Of a stretch of 64,000 bases of DNA, positions 1 through 7,987 are shown in pieces. The stretch comes from Oscillospiraceae bacterium. Lineage in GTDB: Bacteria > Bacillota > Clostridia > Oscillospirales > Oscillospiraceae. How positions within the stretch are numbered: the first letter of the stretch is position 1; the number at the start of each line of letters is the position of its first letter. Made by a program: the position numbers and the translations under genes. A model generated the notes under the pieces. The model worked only from the letters and a program-made list of their open reading frames with translations, was not told the origin of the DNA and did not search any database. The stretch is taken from assembly GCA_020025305.1 (NCBI GenBank), contig JAHHSG010000007.1, positions 1-64,000 of the forward strand, written 5' to 3'.

Positions 1-263
1 GTGACCGGATCGGTTCCTTCCTCCGGTGCAGGAGGAGGCGTGACCGGATCGTTCCCTTCCTCCGGTGCAGTGGGAGGCGTTACCGGATCGTTCCCTTCCT
101 CCGGTGCAGGAGCTGTCCTTACATATGCAGAAATCGCTGCAGATGCCGTCTTTTCGTCATGCCCCACAGGGTTTGGCTCTGCATAAGCTGTCACTGCCGC
201 AGCATGGATACTACCTAGTAGCATGATACAACCCAGCAACAGCGCTCCTGTTTTTTTAATCAT
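1..263 (-). CDS. Secreted repeat protein, 3' end cut by window edge
   Basis: Reading leftward from an ATG at 263, the protein opens with a classical signal peptide: MIKK, a hydrophobic stretch to about residue 20, then small residues ending AYAEP. From about residue 53 an acidic, proline-rich unit (APEEGNDPVTPP and variants) is repeated three times before the window ends, so length and downstream domains are unknown. A GAAGGAGAG ribosome binding site precedes the start. The start codon overlaps the stop of the upstream ATP-grasp gene by 8 bases, which implies translational coupling. Such low-complexity repeats usually act as wall-spanning or spacer segments. The coupling suggests a surface protein made with the polymer enzymes upstream; its actual function is not known. 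Confidence 0.75.
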   Translation of the reverse strand, partial: MIKKTGALLLGCIMLLGSIHAAAVTAYAEPNPVGHDEKTASAAISAYVRTAPAPEEGNDPVTPPTAPEEGNDPVTPPPAPEEGTDPV

Positions 264-2256
264 GTTTCTGTCTCTCCTTCAATGCACATTTCCGTGCAAA
301 ATAGTCCTTAACCTCCTGAGGGTATTCCGGATAGCGATGCAGATCTTGATGAGTATTGACTTCCAGAATGCGAAAACCATCCTGTGTAATGACTATATCA
401 AAGCCTAAATACTCCATAGGATACAGGTATGCAGCAATTTCTTTTACCTTGCAGCAGATTGTTTCCCAGTGCGGCAGAACTCCCGACAGCGGTGCGCCAC
501 TGTCAGGATGAACCCTGCAGGGGGTATAGCTGTGGTTTTTCAGTATTTCTGTTCCACCAAATTGACCACTTTTTACATCCACTCTGGCCACGATACCACC
601 TGTATCCAAATTATCAGTATACCCACCGCTGCTGACTCCGATACGGAAGAATGAACTTTCTATTTTAGGACCATCTCCCATATCAATCACCATGAGACGT
701 ACTGTATTGACCACATCACTATAGATTGCACGAATTTGCGAATGCATCTGCACAAATTCTGACAAAAAACATGGATGATCCAGCGCCATGAGAAACTCGC
801 GGAAGGCCGCACTGGTATAGGGCTCACCGTTCACAAGAATCTGCTGCGTTTCCACCTGCCATTCCAATTTATAAAAGCCCTTCCCGTGGGAGCCTATTGC
901 CTGCTTAAGAACCAACTGTTTCTGTTCACGCAAGAGTTTTTCGATCCCGTCCACAGTGGCATCCTCGTACGACATAGGTGCAAACGGCAAAATCAGATTT
1001 CCGCCTTCCTCTGACAGAATACGAAAATAGTGCCGGGGCAGATATGCCTGATAGGGTGCCAAAACATAGTACATGAATACTTTATCCCACAACCATTTTT
1101 GATACTTTCCATTGATGGGACGCAGCCGCTTATAGTCGTAGTCTGCAAGCATGCTGCGATAGTTCTCTTCGTTCAAACCGTACTGCTTAATCCGATAAGA
1201 GTAAAATCCACGTCGATGCGCCCACCGTTTTTCCTTGGCTGTAGTGGTTTCCAGCTTCCGATCCTCCTGCAAGCCCCGCCGCCAGTTCCGATACATATAA
1301 TCCTGAAAACCTTTTCTCTTGGCGTATAGTGAAAAACCATACCTTCGTAATCGCAGCACAACGTGGGTATTTTCCTTTTTCTTTTGCTCCTGTCGAGCAA
1401 GAAGGTTTTTAATCGCGGCAGTATCCTCGGTTTGCCAAAGCAAGTCCTCGCCAGTATCTATCTGCCAGATTTTAGGCCCCTCTTGCGCCAGCAGCAGCCC
1501 CACATTCAGATAGGGAGCTTCCGGGAATTTTTGGCTGATGCGCTGCGCTGCAGAGATGGCATCGGCCACCTCCGCATCACTTTCCACGATGGGCTTTTCC
1601 TGCTGTTGCGTGCTGAACAGGTGCCAAATGCCACTGTTATCTGCATGGTCGGCAACATAGCGCTTTGCAACCACAGGTTTTCCCTGCTCACGTACAAAGA
1701 TCACATGGAGCACTGGACATTGACACCCATAACGATCCATGGCCCTCTGTTCCGGCAGATTTCCTTTCATGATCAGGGTATCTGTTGGCAGCTGTTCCAG
1801 ATAGCGCAGCAAATGCTTCCGTTCCATTTTTTCCTCGTTGCAAAAAACGGCTCCGTCTCTCAGTTCCAGCCTGACTATTTTACCTCGCAACGCATTGCTG
1901 CAGGGGCGCAGGTATATGCTTCCTTCACGATCGAGTAAATGTATCAGAGTTTCCGGACTCAGTTTTTCCTGTGTTTCAACATCATCCAGAGGAAAAATCA
2001 CTGGCAGACCGTCTCTTTCTGCCCTCAATGCGTAGAATGCAGGAAAACTCTTCCGTTCCTCCCACAAGACACGGCGTGTTGTCAACAGGTCCTGAAACAT
2101 CTTATCAAATGTGACGTCAAAGGGCAGCAAGCGCATCACCTGCCGCGCTCTTTTTTCATTGACTTCCTTGCGAATGCTCACATATTCTTTTGCGGTACGA
2201 TAAGAAAACCCCTGTAAAACCAAACTTCCCAGATATAATTTCCTCAGCTTGCTCAT
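256..2256 (-). CDS. Sugar-transfer-associated ATP-grasp protein, tandem-domain
   Basis: 666 residues. The C-terminal part (about 380-650) matches the sugar-transfer-associated ATP-grasp family: a lysine/glycine loop (LKQAIGSHGKGF), a VNTVRLMVID strand, DTGGIVARVD, and a metal-binding end motif ILEVNTHQD. The N-terminal half (about 85-300) has the same order of strands but lacks the key residues (YLRPCSN in place of the Lys loop, IDTGEDLLW in place of the Glu/Asn pair), so it looks like a second, degenerate ATP-grasp domain. ATP-grasp enzymes join carboxylates to amines or similar groups at the expense of ATP; the substrate cannot be read here. The start is supported by GAGGTAG. It is the second-last visible gene of the operon and a paralogue of the gene at 2563-3618. 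Confidence 0.8.
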   Translation of the reverse strand: MSKLRKLYLGSLVLQGFSYRTAKEYVSIRKEVNEKRARQVMRLLPFDVTFDKMFQDLLTTRRVLWEERKSFPAFYALRAERDGLPVIFPLDDVETQEKLSPETLIHLLDREGSIYLRPCSNALRGKIVRLELRDGAVFCNEEKMERKHLLRYLEQLPTDTLIMKGNLPEQRAMDRYGCQCPVLHVIFVREQGKPVVAKRYVADHADNSGIWHLFSTQQQEKPIVESDAEVADAISAAQRISQKFPEAPYLNVGLLLAQEGPKIWQIDTGEDLLWQTEDTAAIKNLLARQEQKKKENTHVVLRLRRYGFSLYAKRKGFQDYMYRNWRRGLQEDRKLETTTAKEKRWAHRRGFYSYRIKQYGLNEENYRSMLADYDYKRLRPINGKYQKWLWDKVFMYYVLAPYQAYLPRHYFRILSEEGGNLILPFAPMSYEDATVDGIEKLLREQKQLVLKQAIGSHGKGFYKLEWQVETQQILVNGEPYTSAAFREFLMALDHPCFLSEFVQMHSQIRAIYSDVVNTVRLMVIDMGDGPKIESSFFRIGVSSGGYTDNLDTGGIVARVDVKSGQFGGTEILKNHSYTPCRVHPDSGAPLSGVLPHWETICCKVKEIAAYLYPMEYLGFDIVITQDGFRILEVNTHQDLHRYPEYPQEVKDYFARKCALKERQKHD

Positions 2257-2562
2257 CCGTCTACCTCAGCATTTCATCTTTCATTGGGTCTTTCTGCTAG
2301 CACCGACTAAACATTGTACATCCGCCACATTATATTTTTCTTCAGGTCAAAAACGCCCATATAGTAGCTAAAATGTGATGTTATCCCGCTCTGTCACGTT
2401 TTCAACACACAGGAAGCCACATGGAGATTTTGAGCCGTACAGTTTGCAGGGATGGTCGCTCTGCTCAAACTCTTGCAGGAGATTTTCCGTCAAGGATACG
2501 AAAGCCAATGCATCCAAAATGCGCGTCCCAAAGCACAGCATTTCTTCAGTCTCCATGGATTT
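2257..2562. other. Gap between the two ATP-grasp genes
   Basis: About 300 bases with no convincing gene. A 62-codon minus-strand reading frame (2368-2556, starting METEEML) fills much of it and has a fairly protein-like composition, but it lacks a ribosome binding site and I recognise no family. It may be a decayed remnant. The downstream ATP-grasp gene could have its own promoter here; none with good spacing was seen. Confidence 0.3.
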
Positions 2563-3618
2563 TCATTTAATTACCTTATAATGTCGATAAAATGCTCCCA
2601 ATTCACCGTTTCTCTGTCCGCCCCACAATTGAATAATGTTGACACCAGAAGATGTATTGGCTTCTATGATACAATTGGTACCATCCGGCAGCTTAATCAC
2701 GTCCCATGCTACAAAATGCAAGTAAGGGAAGTGATTTACCAACTCCAATATTTCCTGCTTCAATGCCGCCCAGTCCGGAATAACCACATCTTCAAATCGA
2801 ATTCCAGAATCCGGATGACGCTCATAGACCGTTCGATTATGTAAGCTTCTTCCATGAGAAAGTCGTCCGCTCTCCAAGTCGATCCGGCAAACCAAGCCGC
2901 CTTGACTGGCATTATCTACCGGAATTGTTTTCTGCGTACCGACGCGCTGCACAGCAAAAAACACTTTGAATCTCCCGGTTTCCGGATCTTTCATAGTAAT
3001 GATACGAATGGTATTGATCGTCTGATCATATAGCGCAGCAGCATAAGCATGCTGCTGCATTGTCTCGGACAAATACCAATCCTTACTTCCCTCCAACAAC
3101 CTTCGGAGCTCATCTTCTTCTGCCGTTCGGCCATCGATGCCATACGCTGTCCCATCAAAGGACAGGCAGTGTACGCCGTTTCCCTTTCCTTTTCCGAAAG
3201 GCTTAATGATGACCTTTCCGCCATTGCGCACTAATGCCAACTCCGCATCGCCGGACAGGGGTGTACCGGACAAATCTGCCGCAAGTCCCTTGCTGTTCAC
3301 CGCTAAAATCTCCGGCACACGAATGTATTGCCGCAAAACTTCCGTAGTAACCACCTTGTTGTTGAGCATATAGTCAAAGGGCTCATTGATATAGCGGGAT
3401 CTGTACCAATCAAATTCGGAAAGATATTCCTTTCGCTTTTTCATATCCAGCCCGTACAGGGCCCACTGATCTGCCAGAAATCCACCAAATAGATTGGCCC
3501 GCAGCTTGTCCCAGGGTGACACAGAAAAATGGTTTTTCGCAAACACAATGCGCCGCCAATACAGCACAAATAATTTTGCTTTATTCGTCACATAATGGAC
3601 AAGTTCAAAAACGTCCAT
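2563..3618 (-). CDS. Sugar-transfer-associated ATP-grasp protein
   Basis: 351 residues, a single ATP-grasp unit of the sugar-transfer-associated family. Visible elements are the nucleotide-binding loop KPFGKGKGNG (about 138-147), QTINTIRIITM (about 207), the NASQGGLVCRID stretch (about 250), and the metal-binding C-terminal motif CIIEANTSSGVN (about 320). All catalytic elements seem intact, unlike the N-terminal half of the neighbour at 256-2256. The start overlaps the preceding nucleotidyltransferase gene by 14 bases and has a GAAGGAAT ribosome binding site. It is probably a ligase acting on a sugar or polyol intermediate of a surface polymer; the substrate is unknown. Confidence 0.8.
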   Translation of the reverse strand: MDVFELVHYVTNKAKLFVLYWRRIVFAKNHFSVSPWDKLRANLFGGFLADQWALYGLDMKKRKEYLSEFDWYRSRYINEPFDYMLNNKVVTTEVLRQYIRVPEILAVNSKGLAADLSGTPLSGDAELALVRNGGKVIIKPFGKGKGNGVHCLSFDGTAYGIDGRTAEEDELRRLLEGSKDWYLSETMQQHAYAAALYDQTINTIRIITMKDPETGRFKVFFAVQRVGTQKTIPVDNASQGGLVCRIDLESGRLSHGRSLHNRTVYERHPDSGIRFEDVVIPDWAALKQEILELVNHFPYLHFVAWDVIKLPDGTNCIIEANTSSGVNIIQLWGGQRNGELGAFYRHYKVIK

Positions 3619-4219
3619 GAGTCGTATTCCTTCTTTTCAAAAAATTCTCATAGTCCTGCCACTCATTAAACCCACAAGTCTCATTCGGAATTTTAGTAAA
3701 ATGCTCTTCGATCAGTAAGTGATCAAAGGGCTGGTTTGTATAGGACTGGTATACCTGCCAACCTCTGCAATCCTGACATTTTCCTGCTAAAAAAGCATCT
3801 TTTACGCGCTGAATATGGCAGCGCAGCAGTTCTGCACGGTGGGCTATCAATGCTACAATAGACTCTTCCGTCCCGACAAAATGCAGCTCGTCTGTTTTCG
3901 TCGCACAAATCGTACGGATTGCTTCATCCGTATAGTAGGTATCCCCATAGAGGAAACATGTATCGTCCTCGATCAGCTCCCAAGTAAAGCGATCAATCTC
4001 CATGCGATTATTTTTCGGCTCATAACGTGTAGCACCGGCTACCTCATAACGACTATCGTGGGAAGTGATCATAATCTGCGAGTCCGGCTGCACGGCATTT
4101 ACTTGTCGCACCAAACGTTCAAGCAGCGTCTCATCCCCTACCTTTACCATATGCTTGGGAATCCCATAGGTCATGTTCCAGCGTTTCATATCCCCGTCCG
4201 CCATGATCACATACTTCAT
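3605..4219 (-). CDS. Nucleotidyltransferase-like protein
   Basis: About 204 residues. The N-terminus (MKYVIMADGDMKRW, then PKHMVKVGDETLLERLV) follows the pattern of sugar-nucleotide or polyol-phosphate nucleotidyltransferases: a nucleotide loop, then a lysine in a P-K-x-x-x-K-V context, then a helix. A later FLYGDTYYTDEA stretch looks like the usual acidic metal-binding site. The start at 4219 is chosen because its ATG overlaps the upstream stop (ATGA); an in-frame ATG at 4240 would overlap the upstream gene much further. By context with the CDP-glycerol transferase-like gene it may make an activated precursor, but this is inference. Confidence 0.65.
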   Translation of the reverse strand: MKYVIMADGDMKRWNMTYGIPKHMVKVGDETLLERLVRQVNAVQPDSQIMITSHDSRYEVAGATRYEPKNNRMEIDRFTWELIEDDTCFLYGDTYYTDEAIRTICATKTDELHFVGTEESIVALIAHRAELLRCHIQRVKDAFLAGKCQDCRGWQVYQSYTNQPFDHLLIEEHFTKIPNETCGFNEWQDYENFLKRRNTTHGRF

Positions 4220-5367
4220 ACCAGCTCTGCCTCTCTGCATTTCTCTTTGTGTGTTGCTTCTACAATCAAAGACACAATATTTTGCGTGGATCGTCCCAAA
4301 TCTTCCGGTAGATATTTTGAACGATACCGAAGTAATTCGTACATAGGGTAGCTTTTTTCATGTATCGCCTGAAAAATTTCCTCTGCCCTTTTATATGTAC
4401 ACTCCGGCATAATCTCCGCTGGATCAATATTCAATCCATTCTCCTGCAGATAACGGTCATGGTCAAACACATAATATAGCGTTTTCTTTTTTAATGCGGC
4501 CCCTTCAATAGCCAGCGATGAATAATCGGTAACAAGATAGTCACAGGCCAACAGCAAAGAAAAAATCTCTTCCTTTCCATAGCGGTCCATCTGTGTTTCC
4601 TGTTCATGATCAATCTTCTGATTGGGGTGCAGCCGACAAATCAGCGCATAGTCTGACCCCTTAAATGCCGCCTTGAGCTCTTCCGACGCCGAAATAGGAT
4701 ATTTTCTATAAGTGGGAGCATAGAGTACAATCGTCCTTCCCTTCAGTTCCGGATACTTTTTCTCCAGTTCCGCGCGGGTAGAAGTCTTTGACAGTAACCA
4801 ATCCAAACGCGGCAAGCCATAGCTGCGCAATTTGTCTGGCGTCGTATCAAAAGCTTGGCAGTAAAACTCTTCCCAAGCAGTCCCGCCGGTAATGATATAG
4901 TCATAATTTCGATGCATCCGAAGTGCTTTTGCCAGCTGTGGGTCCCGTCCCGAAGGCATACCGATCGTCTGATATCCGGAGCGTTTGATCTTCCCCAGAG
5001 AGTGCCATATCTGGATCACCCGAAGTTCCGAGCGATGTGTGAGCATGGACACTGCCGGCCAATAAGCGTCCAGAACACAGACCCGCGAAGTCGCCAAAAG
5101 ATACATACTGTACAGCTGGTCTATCGCAAATCGTACAGAGCCATCCCGCGCATCCCGATAGCGATGACAAATACTCACCTGTTCCATTTCAGGTGCAGCC
5201 GCCTGCAATTCCCTTTGCAGGAGGGAAAAATCCAACGTCAATTTATCCGATTGACGACTAAAAAAACACACTCTGTTTTTTACCGGAAACAGCTTCATCA
5301 GCGCATACACGCCTTGCAACAGACAGCGAATAAACTGAATGAGCCAACAAATAATTCTCTTTCGCAT
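4216..5367 (-). CDS. CDP-glycerol glycerophosphotransferase family protein
   Basis: 383 residues. A hydrophobic, basic N-terminal segment (about 1-22) suggests peripheral membrane association. The core carries family hallmarks: IQIWHSLGKIKR (about 135), VLYAPTYRK (about 212), ICRLHPNQK (about 243) and YLVTDYSSLAIEGA (about 280). This family (TagB/TarB/TagF-like) transfers glycerol- or ribitol-phosphate, or related polyol phosphates, from a CDP donor onto a lipid-linked glycan on the cytoplasmic face. It is the second gene of the operon and overlaps the next by 4 bases. A GGAGATAG ribosome binding site supports the start. Whether the product is teichoic acid or another phosphopolymer cannot be told. 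Confidence 0.85.
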   Translation of the reverse strand: MRKRIICWLIQFIRCLLQGVYALMKLFPVKNRVCFFSRQSDKLTLDFSLLQRELQAAAPEMEQVSICHRYRDARDGSVRFAIDQLYSMYLLATSRVCVLDAYWPAVSMLTHRSELRVIQIWHSLGKIKRSGYQTIGMPSGRDPQLAKALRMHRNYDYIITGGTAWEEFYCQAFDTTPDKLRSYGLPRLDWLLSKTSTRAELEKKYPELKGRTIVLYAPTYRKYPISASEELKAAFKGSDYALICRLHPNQKIDHEQETQMDRYGKEEIFSLLLACDYLVTDYSSLAIEGAALKKKTLYYVFDHDRYLQENGLNIDPAEIMPECTYKRAEEIFQAIHEKSYPMYELLRYRSKYLPEDLGRSTQNIVSLIVEATHKEKCREAELV

Positions 5368-5424
5368 TCATCTATCTCCGCTCATGTACTTTATTATTAA
5401 ACAGATGTTTCCACCACAATACCA

Positions 5425-5733
5425 TCAAAATCTTACCGTTTCCCATTCTGATACCGTGTTTGCAAAACTCCGCGGACTCCATTCTCCTAACACAGAATAT
5501 CCATATTCCTTCCTCGAAGATAAATAATCTCCCATCTGAATCATGCCCTGTTCCATTTTAAGTGTGTAGGCAGATCCTACAGTCCCCCAACATAACCTCT
5601 GCTTACTTGCGCTAAATTTCTGAATGCACACCGGGGCCCATATTGGTTTGAATTCCATCCATGCTTCCTCTTTTGTATTGAATACCAAGTGAGTAAGCAA
5701 AAATCCAGCTTCGTTAAACCAATAAATCCTCAT
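5425..5733 (-). CDS. Small protein of unknown function
   Basis: 102 residues, starting MRIYWFNEAG. It is rich in aromatic residues and tryptophan, with no signal peptide, membrane segment or recognisable motif. It is the first reading frame after the strong promoter at 5800-5828 and lies 57 bases upstream of the glycerophosphotransferase gene, which supports it being the operon's first gene. The ribosome binding site is poor, so translation may be weak or regulated. No family is recognised. Confidence 0.5.
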   Translation of the reverse strand: MRIYWFNEAGFLLTHLVFNTKEEAWMEFKPIWAPVCIQKFSASKQRLCWGTVGSAYTLKMEQGMIQMGDYLSSRKEYGYSVLGEWSPRSFANTVSEWETVRF

Positions 5734-5799
5734 ATGAATAATTTACATTTTTTGACAAAGCATGTTTTAATTTCGTAAAATACCAGATTTTATTCTGTT

Positions 5800-5828
5800 A
5801 TTATAAGATTTTTTACGGTAGAAGTCAA
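5800..5828 (-). promoter_or_regulatory. Sigma-A-type promoter of the ATP-grasp operon
   Basis: On the minus strand TTGACT (5823-5828), 17 bases, then TATAAT (5800-5805). This is a near-perfect vegetative promoter pointing into the operon that starts at 5733. Confidence 0.85.
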
Positions 5829-6212
5829 CCGAAATAAAGAAAATATCGTCTATGCTTCTCAGCGCTTTTCCGCATTTTTATGGCACTATTGACATACGCT
5901 CTTCTTCTCAGTAAGCGTGACTTTATCAAGTTAAAGTTTTTCTTTTTCTATACACATGCATCGTTCACTATTTGTTGTTGTGCAATTTCAGTTGATTCTG
6001 GAATTCCCCGAAATTTTCTTTGCGTTCTTTCCTACCGTGTCCACATAATAGCCCCTGCACCAAAACTCTGATTTTCGTATTTATACTTCAAATGTCCGTA
6101 TTGTTCTTGGATCAGCAAGCTACTTTTGCCTTTCAAAAATCCTATAAAACCAGATACAGCTAAAGCTTTCTTGCCCCCCGGCACAGCCGCGGGTTTTCCT
6201 CAACCAAAACAG
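5829..6212. other. AT-rich intergenic stretch
   Basis: No gene is supported on either strand. The stretch lies between the promoter of the surface-polymer operon and the terminator of the prophage fragment, so it may hold the outer boundary of the former prophage. No clear attachment site was found. Confidence 0.4.
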
Positions 6213-6240
6213 GAGTGGCGCCGCTAATGCTGCGCCACTC
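6213..6240 (-). terminator. Intrinsic terminator after the amidase gene
   Basis: A 9-bp inverted repeat (GAGTGGCGC / GCGCCACTC) with a 10-base loop. On the minus strand it is followed by a T-rich run. Confidence 0.6.
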
Positions 6241-6320
6241 TCTTAAAACTTTATATGATCCTACTGATGGTGGTTTTTTGTGCTGGCTGTATAATCTGGG
6301 TCGGTTCATTTTTATGGATT

Positions 6321-7445
6321 TTATTGTCTACACCACTGCTGCAGCGCCCGCACCGTCTCCGGTCCCAGCACACCGTCCGCCTTCACGCCCAGCCAGCGCT
6401 GCAGGGCGGTAATTGCGTTAGGCCCGAGGACACCATCAGCATCCGCCCCTACCATCCGCTGGAGCGCCCGTACTGTGTCGCTGCCAATGCCGGACACGGT
6501 GCCGACAAATTCCCAGCCGGACATATGGATAGCATCACGCAGGATGCAGGCATCCAGATTGCCCCGGTACTGGTTAGACAGCACACCATCCTGTACCGGC
6601 ATTCCCAGCTTGCGCTGCACGGCCAGCGTAGTATCTCTGCCCCACTTCCCGTCCACATCGATCTGGGGCACTGTAGGTTTCGTAGCAGGTACAGGCGCGG
6701 GAGCGGGTACAGGAGCAGACATTGTGCCAGACGCGGGCACAAGATCCGCCAGATGGATGGGCGAGCAGATCCCCCCCTTGTCCAGCACCACACGGTCACC
6801 GCTGATGTCGCTGACCGGCCAGCGCTTTGCCATCACCCAGTCCGGGATCTCTGCACCGCCATACCACTGGGCGCCGGGGCGGATCTTCACCACGCTGCCC
6901 ACTTGGATCTCTCCTACAGGCTCATCCTCGGGCGCAGGATCTGATACGCCGCCGTTATAGACCGCCTCCGCCATGGCTGTCAGCTCTGCCAGTCTGCCGT
7001 ACCAGCGGCCGGGGCAGCCGGTCGCCACCACATCCTTGTGCCCAATCACCGGCAGCTTGCCATACACCTTCCACAGCCCGGCAATGAGGACTGCTACCGT
7101 CTGCATATCGCCATCAGAGCACCGTGGATGACACTCAATGCCGATGGAGTGCTCATTGTACCAGCGATCCCCGGCGTGCCACGCCGCAGCGGAGAGATCC
7201 TCCAAGCAAGCCACCCGCCCGGCTTCCGCCACAAAGTGGGCAGACACCTCCGAGGCAGGATTGCACAGCCAGCTGACTGTCCCGGCAAAGGTGCTCTTGT
7301 CACTGCCCCAGTGGTGGATGACGATATACTTCGGAGTATTCTGCCCCTTTTTGCCTGTAGGATAGCCGAAGTTGGGCGTATCGTGCTCCGTGATGTACCG
7401 GATCTGCTGGGCCATCTCCGTCCAGTTGATTGCCGTAATATCCAT
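6321..7445 (-). CDS. Phage N-acetylmuramoyl-L-alanine amidase (endolysin)
   Basis: 374 residues. An Amidase_2 (T7-lysozyme-type) domain covers about 35-165, with zinc-ligand regions IVIHHWG and VIGHKDVVATGCPG and the GIECH strand. About 175-230 is an SH3-like stretch (VVKIRPGAQWYGG). After an Ala/Pro linker (about 235-250) come peptidoglycan-binding repeats with ADGVLGP and KADGVLGPETVRALQ near the C-terminus. It cleaves the amide bond between MurNAc and L-alanine at host lysis. It lies one base after the holin stop, with an AGGGAGG ribosome binding site. No signal peptide is present, as expected for holin-dependent release. Confidence 0.92.
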   Translation of the reverse strand: MDITAINWTEMAQQIRYITEHDTPNFGYPTGKKGQNTPKYIVIHHWGSDKSTFAGTVSWLCNPASEVSAHFVAEAGRVACLEDLSAAAWHAGDRWYNEHSIGIECHPRCSDGDMQTVAVLIAGLWKVYGKLPVIGHKDVVATGCPGRWYGRLAELTAMAEAVYNGGVSDPAPEDEPVGEIQVGSVVKIRPGAQWYGGAEIPDWVMAKRWPVSDISGDRVVLDKGGICSPIHLADLVPASGTMSAPVPAPAPVPATKPTVPQIDVDGKWGRDTTLAVQRKLGMPVQDGVLSNQYRGNLDACILRDAIHMSGWEFVGTVSGIGSDTVRALQRMVGADADGVLGPNAITALQRWLGVKADGVLGPETVRALQQWCRQ

Positions 7446-7446
7446 C

Positions 7447-7719
7447 TTACATCCCTCCCTTCCGTCTCAGCTGCTTGCCCACCTGATTCACGCCCGTGGC
7501 CGCAAGACCACTGACAATACCGATGGCTGCTGCGTTGAGCACATCCTGTGCCGGGAAATCCGGCATAATAAACATACCCAGCACGCCCAGTACGCCGCCT
7601 ACTGCGCCGCAGATCACGGGGATCCACTTGTTGGCGATGGTCATGGCCTTGACGGCCTCACCCACCAGATACACGATCACGACGATTGCCGCTACGCTCA
7701 CAATGTCTGCCGATTCCAT
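7447..7719 (-). CDS. Phage holin, superfamily V-like
   Basis: 90 residues with three hydrophobic segments (about 5-24, 30-52, 63-80) and a basic C-terminus (KQLRRKGGM). Size, topology and position directly upstream of the amidase gene fit a class of small Firmicute phage holins that open the membrane to let the endolysin reach the wall. The ribosome binding site is AAAGGAAGG. Confidence 0.85.
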   Translation of the reverse strand: MESADIVSVAAIVVIVYLVGEAVKAMTIANKWIPVICGAVGGVLGVLGMFIMPDFPAQDVLNAAAIGIVSGLAATGVNQVGKQLRRKGGM

Positions 7720-7759
7720 ATGTACCTTCCTTTCTGCCGCCTGTCGGCGGCATCCGCTA

Positions 7760-7797
7760 TTGTTTCCTGCTTACTGGATTGTTTCCTGCTTACTGGA
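7760..7797. repeat. Perfect 19-bp tandem duplication
   Basis: The 19-mer TTGTTTCCTGCTTACTGGA occurs twice in direct succession (7760-7778 and 7779-7797). The right copy contains the stop codon of the XkdX-like gene; the left copy is non-coding. It looks like a recent slippage or recombination product. Confidence 0.9.
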
Positions 7798-7987
7798 TTC
7801 CTTCCGGGATGTCCGTCTCTACCGGTGTATTCTTTTCCTCGATCTTTGCCTGGATCTCTGCCAGGTCAGGCTCGGTCAGTACCCCCTTCTGCTGCCACCC
7901 GGCGGCGTTGAGGATCACCTGATAGTCCGCCATCTTGCCCACGGCATCCAGCAGGCCGGTCATAATAAAGTCATGCAAATTGAACAT
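7790..7987 (-). CDS. XkdX-like small phage protein
   Basis: 65 residues beginning MFNLHDFIMTGLLDAVG, with an acidic C-terminus. Small acidic proteins of this kind sit between the last tail-tip gene and the holin in PBSX-like and many Firmicute phages. The start codon shares one base with the stop of the preceding gene, and that gene's last codons provide a GGGAGG ribosome binding site. The function of the family is unknown. Confidence 0.65.
   Translation of the reverse strand: MFNLHDFIMTGLLDAVGKMADYQVILNAAGWQQKGVLTEPDLAEIQAKIEEKNTPVETDIPEGIQ

Noticed and set aside
1..186. Plus-strand repeat frame at the left edge
   Set aside because: The minus-strand frame encodes a signal peptide, an acidic proline repeat and has a proper ribosome binding site; the plus-strand frame is its complement.
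2368..2556. 62-codon minus-strand frame between the ATP-grasp genes
   Set aside because: No ribosome binding site and no recognisable motif; kept only as a remark on the gap.
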